Source: Clostridia bacterium (lineage in GTDB: Bacteria; Bacillota; Clostridia; Oscillospirales; CAG-382). Taken from it: a stretch of 19,518 bases of DNA. The stretch is from positions 1 to 19,518 of the forward strand of contig JAFVXP010000050.1 in assembly GCA_017501055.1 (NCBI GenBank), given 5' to 3'. Each line of letters begins with the position of its first letter. Positions within the stretch are counted from its first letter, which is position 1. A program made the translations under genes and the position numbers. Below the pieces are notes generated by a model. It ran no database searches. It had not been told where the DNA came from and saw only the letters and a list, made by a program, of their open reading frames with translations. Below are positions 7,321 to 15,106 of this stretch, piece after piece.

Positions 7321-8958
7321 TTAAATCTCCTTTGTCACTCTTGCGAGAACACGGTCTTTGCCGAGTATCTGCATTACTTCATAAAGGTCGGGCGAGTTCA
7401 TTCTTCCCGTTACTGCAACACGGAGGAACATACTTACGTCGGCAACCGAGCCTTTGAAAGCAGCAGGGTCCTGTTTATAAAGCTTCATATCGGGGCAGAA
7501 GCCGTTATTGTTTGCGATCTCTTTGATATTTGCAAACCAATCGTTTTGTTCGGCATTTTCGTCATAGCTTTCTTTGAATGCAGACAAAACTGCGGAAACG
7601 TCGGATTTATCAAAGTTTTCGGGAATCGTATCGACTCTTTGGAAAAGGTTATCATAGAAGAAGGAAACGTAGTTCTTAACCTTGCTCCAGAGAGCAATAT
7701 CCTTACGGGGCTTTTTGCCGCCTCTGCCTATTGAAAGGATACGGACAGCGTAATCCTTATCCGATTTGAGGATATCTGCAAATTCGGCATCGTTCTCCTC
7801 TGCCCAGGAAAGAGTATATTCATAAACCTCTTCGGCGGTCATACGGGAGATTACGTTCTTTGAGATATCGTTTAGCTTGTCCAAATCGAAAAGCGAGCCC
7901 GAAACGCTCATCTTCTTTGTGGTGAACTTGAATTCCTCAATATCCGCATTGGGGTTTGCGATACGCCATTCCTCGAAGTTGGAATTGAGCAAGGTCATAA
8001 GATATTCTCTTACCGCTTCAACGGGATAGCCTTGAGAATGGTAATAGGTCAATGCCGCTTCGGGGTCTTTACGCTTGGAAATTTTACGCTTATTGCCGTT
8101 ATCAAGCTTTAACACCTGTGCGGTATGGCAATATTTGGGCATCTTAAAGCCGAGAGCCTTGAAAAGCTGGATATGGAACGGAAGTGTGGAAAGCCAGCTT
8201 TCGTCACGGATAACGTGGGTGGTGCCCATAAGGTGATCGTCAACGGCGTGAGCGAAGTGGTACGTCGGGATACCGTCGCTTTTGAGGATTACGTGGTCAA
8301 CGTCGTTTTCAGTAACGTCGATATCACCCTTTATCTGGTCGTTGAACTTAAGCTTGTTATTAATATTGCCCTCCGAACGGAAGCGGAGAACGAAGGAAGC
8401 GTTTTCGTTGAGCTTTTCCTGAATCTGTTCAAGGCTTGCATCACGCCAAACGGCAAATTCACCGTAATAACCGGGGGTGAGCTTTTCTGCTTCCTGTTTA
8501 TTACGTATCGCTTCCAATTCCGCTTCGGTACAGAAGCAGGGATATGCCTTACCCTCACGGATAAGCTGTTTTGCGAAGGTTTGATATATTTCGGCTCTTT
8601 CGCTTTGACGGTAGGGTCCGTAAGCGCCGTTATCACCGTCGATAACCGCACCTTCATCGAAATTAACGCCGAACTTTTTGAGTGTTTCGATAATTATAGA
8701 AATACCGTTGGGAACGGTACGTTTTGCATCGGTATCCTCAATACGGAGATAGAAAACACCGCCCGACGTATGCGCCAAGCGTTCATCGGTGAATGCGCCG
8801 TAAAGGTTGCCTATATGAAGAAATCCTGTGGGGCTGGGTGCAAAACGGGTTACCTTTGCTCCTTCGGGAAGTTCTCTTTTGGGATAGCGTGCTTCGATAT
8901 CCGCAGGAAGAGTTTTTACGTTGGGATACAGAAGCTCTGCAAGAAGGTTATTGTCCAT
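7321..8958 (-). CDS. gltX: glutamate--tRNA ligase
   Basis: A class I synthetase of 545 residues with FAPSPTGFLHIGN (39-51) as the HIGH motif and RKISKRKDPE (291-300) as KMSKS. An N-terminal extension of about 35 residues precedes the Rossmann fold. CFC at 141-143 is half of the zinc motif seen in some GluRS; the downstream C of that motif is not evident. The enzyme ligates glutamate to tRNA-Glu. With GlnRS next door it need not serve tRNA-Gln, but discrimination cannot be read from sequence alone. GGAGG lies before the ATG. It is the first gene of gltX-glnS-AI-2E family protein, behind a consensus promoter. Confidence 0.97.
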   Translation of the reverse strand: MDNNLLAELLYPNVKTLPADIEARYPKRELPEGAKVTRFAPSPTGFLHIGNLYGAFTDERLAHTSGGVFYLRIEDTDAKRTVPNGISIIIETLKKFGVNFDEGAVIDGDNGAYGPYRQSERAEIYQTFAKQLIREGKAYPCFCTEAELEAIRNKQEAEKLTPGYYGEFAVWRDASLEQIQEKLNENASFVLRFRSEGNINNKLKFNDQIKGDIDVTENDVDHVILKSDGIPTYHFAHAVDDHLMGTTHVIRDESWLSTLPFHIQLFKALGFKMPKYCHTAQVLKLDNGNKRKISKRKDPEAALTYYHSQGYPVEAVREYLMTLLNSNFEEWRIANPNADIEEFKFTTKKMSVSGSLFDLDKLNDISKNVISRMTAEEVYEYTLSWAEENDAEFADILKSDKDYAVRILSIGRGGKKPRKDIALWSKVKNYVSFFYDNLFQRVDTIPENFDKSDVSAVLSAFKESYDENAEQNDWFANIKEIANNNGFCPDMKLYKQDPAAFKGSVADVSMFLRVAVTGRMNSPDLYEVMQILGKDRVLARVTKEI

Positions 8959-8998
8959 AAAATATCCTCCGAAATTACTATATATACAATATCAAGAT

Positions 8999-9027
8999 AT
9001 TATATTATAACAAGAGATTTTTGTCAA
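8999..9027 (-). promoter_or_regulatory. sigma-A promoter of gltX-glnS operon
   Basis: Perfect TTGACA and TATAAT on the minus strand with a 17-bp spacer, 41 bases before the gltX start. No attenuator or T-box is visible in the short leader. Confidence 0.9.
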
Positions 9028-9038
9028 GAGATTTAAGG

Positions 9039-9068
9039 TATAGCCGAAAACAACTCTTTTCGGCTATA
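9039..9068. repeat. perfect 12-bp inverted repeat between divergent promoters
   Basis: Arms TATAGCCGAAAA and TTTTCGGCTATA flank a 6-base loop. It lies between the -35 boxes of the gltX and P-type ATPase promoters, with no T-run beyond either arm. An operator or an insulating hairpin are both possible. Confidence 0.7.
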
Positions 9069-9091
9069 GTAAATAATTTACAAATTGATTG

Positions 9092-9120
9092 TTGACACTT
9101 TTTTTTGTTTATGATAATAT
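9092..9120 (+). promoter_or_regulatory. sigma-A promoter of the P-type ATPase
   Basis: TTGACA and TAATAT with a 17-bp spacer. Transcription would begin near 9127, just at the 5' side of the riboswitch aptamer. Confidence 0.85.
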
Positions 9121-9126
9121 AAAGGC

Positions 9127-9256
9127 AATAAAAGGGAGTAGCAGTGCGGTTTTACGCACCCGTTCGTTTCGACAGCTCGGCATTTTTGCCCGGAACGGCG
9201 TTTTATTGCAAGACTTTTGTGGCTTTGGTCATAATTGCGCTTGCTTATTTTTTTAT
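9127..9256 (+). promoter_or_regulatory. yybP-ykoY manganese riboswitch
   Basis: The conserved single-strand blocks of the yybP-ykoY aptamer occur in order: GGGAGTAGC (9134-9142), TCGACA (9169-9174), GCCCGG (9188-9193) and GCAAGAC (9208-9214). A GCAAG/CTTGC pair (9208-9212 with 9240-9244) before TTATTTTTTT suggests a transcription-terminator platform. Members of this class sense Mn2+ and turn on Mn2+ exporters, often P-type ATPases like the gene downstream. Confidence 0.88.
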
Positions 9257-9285
9257 ACTGCTTCCCAAAAGAAAAGAGGTTTGTA

Positions 9286-11892
9286 ATGAAACACTATTTA
9301 GAAAGCATCGAGCAGGTTTATGAAGCCCTTCGTTCGTCAAGCAAGGGTCTTACCTCTGCCGAAGCGCAGGAACGCTTTGAGCGTGACGGTGCGAACAAAT
9401 TGGCAGAACCGCCCCATATTCCGCTTTGGAAGAAGTTTTTGCTTCAGTTTACCGATCCGATGACCATTGTTCTCCTTGCGGCGGCGCTTATCAGCTTTAT
9501 AACCGCACTTGTCGAGAATGAATCGCTTGCAGACGTATTTATTATCCTTTTTGTTGTTATCCTTAACGCAGTTTTGGGTGTTGTTCAGGAAAACAAAGCA
9601 GAAAAGGCTATTGATGCGCTGAAAGAGATGACGAAGGCGAAATGCAAGGTTTTGCGTGACGGCGAGCTTCATATTCTTACCAGCGAAGAGCTTGTTGTCG
9701 GCGACGTTATCCTTCTTGAAGCAGGCGACGCAGTTCCTGCAGACGCAAGACTTATTGAGGCTGTTTCTTTAAAAGCAGAAGAATCTGCTCTTACGGGTGA
9801 ATCCGTACCGAGCGACAAGACCTTTATCACGCTTGAATCGAAAGACGGAGATATCCCTCTCGGCGACAGAAGCAATATGGTCTATACAGGTACGACCATC
9901 GTTTACGGCAGAGGCAAGGCTATTGTCGTTGCGACGGGTATGGATACCGAAATGGGCAAGATCGCAGAAGCTATTACCGATGCGGCAGAAGAAAAAACTC
10001 CCCTTCAGGTTAAGCTTGCACAGCTTAGCAAGATCCTCACCGTTGCGGTTCTCGGTATTTGTATTGTTATATTCGGTATAAATCTTATCTCCGCAGGCAG
10101 AATCAACGGAACGGTGCTTCTTGATACCTTTATGGTTGCCGTATCGCTTGCAGTTGCGGCAATACCCGAAGGCTTGAGCGCAGTCGTTACCATTGTGCTT
10201 TCTATGGGTGTTTCTAAGATGGCGACGCAAAACGCTATCATCAGAAAGCTTACCGCCGTTGAAACACTTGGCTGTACTCAGGTCATCTGCAGTGACAAAA
10301 CAGGTACGCTGACACAGAACAAGATGACTGTTGTTGAGCATTACAGCGGTAATTTCGAGCTTCTTTGTTATTGTAATGCTCTTTGTAACGATGCCGAAAT
10401 CGACAGCGAAGGCAACGTTACGGGTGAACCGACAGAAGCGGCTTTGCAACAATTTGCTTTAAACAACGGTTTTGACAGAAACAAGCTTAATCTTCAGCAG
10501 CCACGTGTTTCGGAAGCTCCTTTTGATTCATCAAGAAAAATGATGTCTACCCTTCATCTTGTAAACGAAAAGGTTTTCCAATACACGAAGGGTGCGCCCG
10601 ACGTTATACTTTCGAGATGTACGAAATATATCTCCCCCGAGGACGGAAAGGTTTATGACCTTGACGACAATGCACGTGCAACGATCATGGCGCAGAACAA
10701 GGCATTTGCAGACAAGGCATTACGTGTTCTTGCGGCGGCATTCACGGTTCACACCTCCCTCCCCGAATTTAAGAACCCCGAGGATATTGAAAAAGAGCTT
10801 ATCTTTATAGGTCTTTCGGGTATGATCGACCCCGTTCGTCCCGAGGTTGTCGATGCAGTTGACAGATGTAAAAACGCAGGTATCCGTCCCGTTATGATCA
10901 CGGGGGACCATATCGACACAGCGGTTGCCATTGGCAAACAGCTTGGTATTATTGAGGACGAAAGTCAAGCTATTACGGGTTCCCAGCTTGATGACATTTC
11001 CGACGAGGAGCTTGAAGAACGCATTAAAGAATTTTCGGTTTATGCGAGAGTTCAGCCCGAGCACAAGGTTAGAATAGTTTCCGCTTGGAAAAAGCTTGGC
11101 TTCATAACCGCAATGACGGGTGACGGTGTTAACGATGCTCCTTCAATTAAGACGGCAGACATCGGTATTGGCATGGGTATTACCGGCACAGACGTTACGA
11201 AGGGTGTTGCCGATATGATTCTCGGCGACGACAACTTTGCAACCATCGTAAACGCTGTTGAAGAAGGCAGAAGAATTTATTCCAACGTCAGAAAGACGAT
11301 TCAATTCCTTCTTTCTTCAAACCTCAGCGAGGTTTTAAGCGTATTTATCGCTTCCCTCTTTGGACTGACTGTATTTAAGCCTATTCACATTCTTTGGATC
11401 AATCTTATCACCGACAGCTTGCCTGCGCTTGGTCTTGGTACAGAGAAGGCAGAAGGCGACATTATGGTGCTTCCTCCCCGTGACAGCAAGGAAGGTATTT
11501 TTGCAAACGGGCTTGGTATTGACGTTATATGGCAGGGTGCTTGCATCTCTGCACTTACGCTTGCTTCCTTCTTCATTGGTAACGCTATTGAAAAGAACTT
11601 TGGTACGACAATGGCTTTCGTAACGATGTCTATGGCGGAAATTATCCATTCGTTCAACCTTCGTTCCCGTGAAAAGAGTGTATTTAAACTTCACTCACAC
11701 AACAAGATTCTTTGGCTTACCATGGCGGCATCCTTCATTCTTACCGCTTTGGTTATATTCGTTCCCTTCCTAAGCGAGATGTTCTCCTTTAAGGAAATTG
11801 AGGTTTGGGAATATATTCTTGCACTCTTTATCGGTGCTTTGATATTGCCCATTTCCGAAGGTGTTAAATATATTAAGAGCAAAAAGCAATAG
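9286..11892 (+). CDS. SERCA-like P-type cation ATPase, probable Mn2+/Ca2+ exporter
   Basis: An 868-residue P-type ATPase of the Ca2+-pump (P2A) type. In order it has an N-terminal cation ATPase domain, paired helices, the actuator motif TGES (170-173), PEGL in membrane helix 4, the phosphorylation motif DKTGTLT (Asp337), the hinge TGDGVND (611-617) and a C-terminal six-helix region with NLITDSLP. PEGL and the N-x-x-T-D residues match ion site II of SERCA pumps, which carry Ca2+ or Mn2+. The ATG was chosen because AAAAGAGG precedes it; a TTG further upstream would lie inside the riboswitch platform. The Mn2+ riboswitch in front argues for Mn2+ efflux as the physiological role. It is monocistronic. 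Confidence 0.93.
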   Translation: MKHYLESIEQVYEALRSSSKGLTSAEAQERFERDGANKLAEPPHIPLWKKFLLQFTDPMTIVLLAAALISFITALVENESLADVFIILFVVILNAVLGVVQENKAEKAIDALKEMTKAKCKVLRDGELHILTSEELVVGDVILLEAGDAVPADARLIEAVSLKAEESALTGESVPSDKTFITLESKDGDIPLGDRSNMVYTGTTIVYGRGKAIVVATGMDTEMGKIAEAITDAAEEKTPLQVKLAQLSKILTVAVLGICIVIFGINLISAGRINGTVLLDTFMVAVSLAVAAIPEGLSAVVTIVLSMGVSKMATQNAIIRKLTAVETLGCTQVICSDKTGTLTQNKMTVVEHYSGNFELLCYCNALCNDAEIDSEGNVTGEPTEAALQQFALNNGFDRNKLNLQQPRVSEAPFDSSRKMMSTLHLVNEKVFQYTKGAPDVILSRCTKYISPEDGKVYDLDDNARATIMAQNKAFADKALRVLAAAFTVHTSLPEFKNPEDIEKELIFIGLSGMIDPVRPEVVDAVDRCKNAGIRPVMITGDHIDTAVAIGKQLGIIEDESQAITGSQLDDISDEELEERIKEFSVYARVQPEHKVRIVSAWKKLGFITAMTGDGVNDAPSIKTADIGIGMGITGTDVTKGVADMILGDDNFATIVNAVEEGRRIYSNVRKTIQFLLSSNLSEVLSVFIASLFGLTVFKPIHILWINLITDSLPALGLGTEKAEGDIMVLPPRDSKEGIFANGLGIDVIWQGACISALTLASFFIGNAIEKNFGTTMAFVTMSMAEIIHSFNLRSREKSVFKLHSHNKILWLTMAASFILTALVIFVPFLSEMFSFKEIEVWEYILALFIGALILPISEGVKYIKSKKQ

Positions 11893-11944
11893 AAACAACA
11901 AATTACCCCAAGAAGTCTAACGGCTTCTCGGGGACTCCGACAAC

Positions 11945-11974
11945 AAAAAATCCCTCGGTTGAGGGATTTTTTAT
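11945..11974. terminator. bidirectional terminator between ATPase and pepF
   Basis: AAAAAATCCCTC-GGTT-GAGGGATTTTTT is a perfect stem with A/T tails, so it works in both directions. It lies between the convergent ATPase and pepF genes. A second, imperfect hairpin (CCCCAAGAAG/CTTCTCGGGG, 11906-11933) lies just upstream. Confidence 0.92.
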
Positions 11975-11982
11975 TATGATAT

Positions 11983-13779
11983 TTAGCAAAGTTCTTCCAT
12001 TTCTTCGATAAGCTCGCCGAAGAGTTTGAGTGCCGCATTGACGGGTTCGGGAGAGGACATATCAACGCCTGCGATCTTGAGAAGAGAGATAGGATCGGTT
12101 GAAGAACCGCCGGAGAGGAACTTCTTATAGTCTGCGACAGCGCTTTCACCTTCTTCAAGAATACGTGATGCAATTGCAACTGCAGCAGAGAAGCCTGTTG
12201 CATATTGGAATACATAGTAATTATAGAAGAAGTGAGGGATTCTTGCCCATTCGAGTGCAATTCCGTCATCGGATACCATATCGGGACCGAAATAGAGCTT
12301 ATTAAGCTCGTGGTATTTTGCAGAGAGTGCGTCTGCCGTTAAGGTCTGACCGCTTTCGCACATTCTGCCCATAGCAAGCTCGAATTCGGCAAACATAGTC
12401 TGACGGTATACGGTTCCCTTGAATTGGTCGAGGAAATGGTTGATAAGATATGCTCTTTCCTTCTTATCGGTGGTCTTGGAAAGAAGGTGGCGCATCAATA
12501 ATATTTCGTTACAGGTCGAAGCAACCTCGGCAACGAAGATAACGTAATTGCTTGTCGAAACAGGCTGATATTCTGCGCTGTGATAGCTATGGAGTGCATG
12601 ACCCATTTCGTGAGCAAGGGTAAACATACTGTCAAGGTTGTCCTTATGGTTAAGAAGAACGTAAGGGTGCGGCAAGCTGTTGCCCGAGGAATATGCACCG
12701 CCGCGTTTACCTTCGTTTTCATAAACGTCTATCCAACGGTTATTGAAGCCTTCCTTGAGAAGTTCTACATAATCGTCACCCAAAACAGCAAGCGCTTCGA
12801 GCACGGTCTCCTTTGCTTCTTCATAGGTTATTGTAGAAGCGGCATCGGCAACGATGGGAGTATAAACGTCGTACATATGAAGCTCGTCAACTCCCAAAAG
12901 CTTTTTTCGGAGTGCGACGTAACGGTACATTTTATCGAAGTTATTATGAACCGCTTCTATAAGGTTATGGTATACCTCAACGGGAACCTCGGTGCGGTCC
13001 AAAGATGCTTCTATCGTGCTGTTATACTTACGTGCCTTTGCGAAGAAAAGGAGCTGTTTGAACTGTGCATCAAGCGTTGAAGCAACGGTATTTTTGAATT
13101 CGCCCAATCTGTTATAATAGGTTTCGAAAACCTGCTTGCGGAAATCAACGTCTTCGCTTTCCAACATAGGAACAAACGAGCCGTTTGTCAAGGGGAGCTC
13201 ATTTCCCTCTTTATCCTTCACGGGCGGGAACTTTAGATCTGCATTACGGAGAGTTGAACAGATATTATCGGGGCCGTCTGCCATTTCGCCTGCGGAAGCG
13301 AGGAGAAGCTCGCATTCGGGAGAAAGAACGTGTGCGGCACGGCGGCGGATCTGATACAGACTTCTTCTGTATTCTTCCAAAGCAGGCTCTTCTTTACAGA
13401 ACGATTCAAGAGTTTCATCAGGTATTGCCATAATTTCGGGTGTTGCAAAGGAGGCTGCGCCCGAAACGGCAACGTAGGTGCTCATTGCTTTACCACGGAA
13501 GTCCTGATAGAAGCTGTTTGCGGTATCTTCATCGCCCTTACAGCTTGCGTATCCATAGAATTTGGAAAGACGTACCGAAACCTCGTCGTCAAGACGAAGG
13601 AAGGAAAGCAGAGTCGATGCGCTTTCGCCGAGCTTGCCTTTATATTCAATAATTTTTTCGGGGAAGGATTTTAATTCTTCGTATTCTTTAAGCCAAGCAT
13701 CGTCGCTTGCGAACATATCGGCAAGGTTCCAGGTATTCTCAACGGGAACTTCGCTTCTTTTTAAAATTTTCTGTGCCAT
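11983..13779 (-). CDS. pepF: oligoendopeptidase F (M3B family)
   Basis: A cytosolic zinc metallopeptidase of 598 residues, the usual size of PepF. The HEXXH motif is HEMGH at 390-394, inside LAHEMGHALHSYHS, with the downstream Glu ligand of the M3 family expected about 25 residues later in FVAEVASTCNE. It trims short peptides of roughly 7-17 residues; in Gram-positives it serves peptide turnover. GGAGG stands six bases before the ATG. It is monocistronic, with its own promoter and the shared terminator. Confidence 0.96.
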   Translation of the reverse strand: MAQKILKRSEVPVENTWNLADMFASDDAWLKEYEELKSFPEKIIEYKGKLGESASTLLSFLRLDDEVSVRLSKFYGYASCKGDEDTANSFYQDFRGKAMSTYVAVSGAASFATPEIMAIPDETLESFCKEEPALEEYRRSLYQIRRRAAHVLSPECELLLASAGEMADGPDNICSTLRNADLKFPPVKDKEGNELPLTNGSFVPMLESEDVDFRKQVFETYYNRLGEFKNTVASTLDAQFKQLLFFAKARKYNSTIEASLDRTEVPVEVYHNLIEAVHNNFDKMYRYVALRKKLLGVDELHMYDVYTPIVADAASTITYEEAKETVLEALAVLGDDYVELLKEGFNNRWIDVYENEGKRGGAYSSGNSLPHPYVLLNHKDNLDSMFTLAHEMGHALHSYHSAEYQPVSTSNYVIFVAEVASTCNEILLMRHLLSKTTDKKERAYLINHFLDQFKGTVYRQTMFAEFELAMGRMCESGQTLTADALSAKYHELNKLYFGPDMVSDDGIALEWARIPHFFYNYYVFQYATGFSAAVAIASRILEEGESAVADYKKFLSGGSSTDPISLLKIAGVDMSSPEPVNAALKLFGELIEEMEELC

Positions 13780-13806
13780 ATTTTTCCTCCGTGAATATTT
13801 TTCTTT

Positions 13807-13835
13807 ATTTTAGCACTTTTTTATTCGTTTGTAAA
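13807..13835 (-). promoter_or_regulatory. sigma-A promoter of pepF
   Basis: TTTACA and TAAAAT on the minus strand, 17-bp spacer. It is back to back with the trmL promoter; the -35 boxes are 12 bases apart. Confidence 0.8.
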
Positions 13836-13847
13836 GTGGATAAAAGA

Positions 13848-13876
13848 TTGATAATTTCTTTTATTGGTGATATAAT
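13848..13876 (+). promoter_or_regulatory. sigma-A promoter of trmL
   Basis: TTGATA and TATAAT, 17-bp spacer, 30 bases before the trmL start. Confidence 0.85.
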
Positions 13877-13906
13877 CTAATAAAATTATTATCAAAGGAA
13901 ACAATT

Positions 13907-14401
13907 ATGATACACATAGTTCTTTACGAGCCCGAAATACCGCAAAACACGGGAAACATCTCACGTACCTGCGCTGTGACGGGTTGTCATCTTCATCTTA
14001 TAGAGCCTCTCGGCTTTGAGCTTTCCGACCGCACGATACGCCGTGCAGGGCTTGATTATTGGCAATATCTTACCGTTTCGAGATACCCGAATTGGGACGA
14101 CTTTATCTCTAAAAACGAGGGTGAATTTTATTTCTGCTCCACCAAGGGACAAAAGTGTCATTCCGAGGTTGAATATCCGAAGGACAAGGACATTTATTTA
14201 GTCTTTGGCAAGGAAAGCCACGGTCTGCCCGAACCGTTGCTTGAAGCAAATTACGAGCGTTGTATACGTATTCCTATGAGAGGATTTGTACGTTCGCTTA
14301 ATCTTTCCAACGCTGTTGCTGTCGTTGCATACGAGGCATTACGTCAGCTTGGTTATCCCGACCTCACAGACGAAGGGCATTTAACGGGCAGACCTGACTG
14401 A
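13907..14401 (+). CDS. trmL: tRNA (cytidine/uridine(34)-2'-O)-methyltransferase
   Basis: A SPOUT-class methyltransferase of 164 residues, close to the 157 of E. coli TrmL. The trefoil-knot motifs are clear: PQNTGNISRTC near the start, LVFGKESHGLPE in the middle and IPMRGFVRSLNLSNAVAVV near the end. It 2'-O-methylates the wobble base of certain leucine tRNAs using SAM. AAAGGA precedes the ATG. A small membrane protein gene follows after 45 bases and probably shares the transcript. Confidence 0.96.
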   Translation: MIHIVLYEPEIPQNTGNISRTCAVTGCHLHLIEPLGFELSDRTIRRAGLDYWQYLTVSRYPNWDDFISKNEGEFYFCSTKGQKCHSEVEYPKDKDIYLVFGKESHGLPEPLLEANYERCIRIPMRGFVRSLNLSNAVAVVAYEALRQLGYPDLTDEGHLTGRPD

Positions 14402-14446
14402 CATCACTTTCCGATACCGCATATATTGGTATTGGAGGTGAAAAAT

Positions 14447-14851
14447 ATGTTCAGCTGTAATTGCAAATGTAATTGCAACCTTTTTGCAGTTATCGGAAGT
14501 CTTATCGTCGGCATAATTGCTGCATTTCTTCAGACTACGGGCGCTATCGTGGTTACCCCTGCTTTTCTTTGGGTAGTGCTTGGTATTGCCGTTGCTTATC
14601 TTGCGGTTTTGGCAGTTTCCGTTGCTTTGAACCGTCGTGACGGCGGATTTGATTGCTTGTGTCCTTCCTTGGGTACGGCTATAATCGGTGTGCTTGCTTC
14701 TGCTTTATTCTCGGTAGTTCTTTTGGGTGTCGGCGTTCCTGCAGGTGCTGTTGGTGTTATCCTTGTCGGCTTGCTTGTATTCTCGCTTGCACTTCTTATC
14801 AGTGCAACCGCTTGTTTTGTTAGATGTCTTGCAAATTGCGATTCAGAGTGA
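14447..14851 (+). CDS. small cysteine-rich membrane protein, unknown function
   Basis: 134 residues with four hydrophobic stretches (about 12-29, 33-61, 76-104 and 104-124). Nine cysteines are all at the membrane edges: C4, C6, C8 and C10 in the alternating CNCKCNC head, C70 and C72 in the central loop, C123, C127 and C131 at the end. The motif TPAFLWVVLGIAVAYLAV is familiar from small hypothetical proteins of Clostridia, but I cannot name a family. GGAGGTG fixes the ATG; an upstream TTG in the same frame has no such site. The clustered cysteines could bind a metal or form disulfides; this is inference. It lies downstream of trmL and ahead of a terminator. Confidence 0.8.
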   Translation: MFSCNCKCNCNLFAVIGSLIVGIIAAFLQTTGAIVVTPAFLWVVLGIAVAYLAVLAVSVALNRRDGGFDCLCPSLGTAIIGVLASALFSVVLLGVGVPAGAVGVILVGLLVFSLALLISATACFVRCLANCDSE

Positions 14852-14898
14852 AGAAAAACTCGTTCTTTACGTGTTTTAAATGAATTTATAAAATAGAA

Positions 14899-14937
14899 AA
14901 TAACGCTTCTCAAAACGGGAAGCGTTATTTGTTTTAT
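14899..14937 (+). terminator. terminator of the trmL unit
   Basis: Arms AATAACGCTTCTC and GGGAAGCGTTATT (13 bp, one G-U) around a five-base loop, followed by TGTTTT. It lies 47 bases after the membrane protein stop. Confidence 0.85.
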
Positions 14938-14970
14938 AATGAATTGATTTTCAATTGTATTTTCAAGCAC

Positions 14971-15027
14971 TTTTACAAAAAAACCGACTATCGTACAATC
15001 GTACGCCGACGCTCGTTTTTTGTAAAA
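14971..15027. repeat. 12-bp inverted repeat enclosing an ATCGTAC tandem
   Basis: TTTTACAAAAAA (14971-14982) and TTTTTTGTAAAA (15016-15027) are perfect inverse complements 33 bases apart. Between them ATCGTAC occurs twice in a row (with CAATCGTACG). No gene is seen in 14930-15075. Confidence 0.6.
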
Positions 15028-15075
15028 AATAACTTCGTTTTTCTTCCTCTGACAAAATGCAGACTTCTACAGCAT

Positions 15076-15106
15076 AAAACGGCTGTCTGAACGACAGCCG
15101 TTTTTT
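15076..15106. terminator. terminator after the PlsC-like gene
   Basis: AAAACGGCTGTC-TGAAC-GACAGCCGTTTT, a perfect 12-bp stem ending at the minus-strand stop codon, with T-tracts on both sides. It can serve both directions. Confidence 0.88.

Noticed and set aside
8125..9036. 303-codon plus-strand frame across gltX
   Set aside because: Antisense shadow of a complete, conserved gltX; it also runs through the gltX promoter.
9235..9285. Upstream extension of the P-type ATPase to a TTG start
   Set aside because: The extra codons lie in the riboswitch expression platform, and the ATG at 9286 has a good ribosome site and matches the usual N-terminus of the family.
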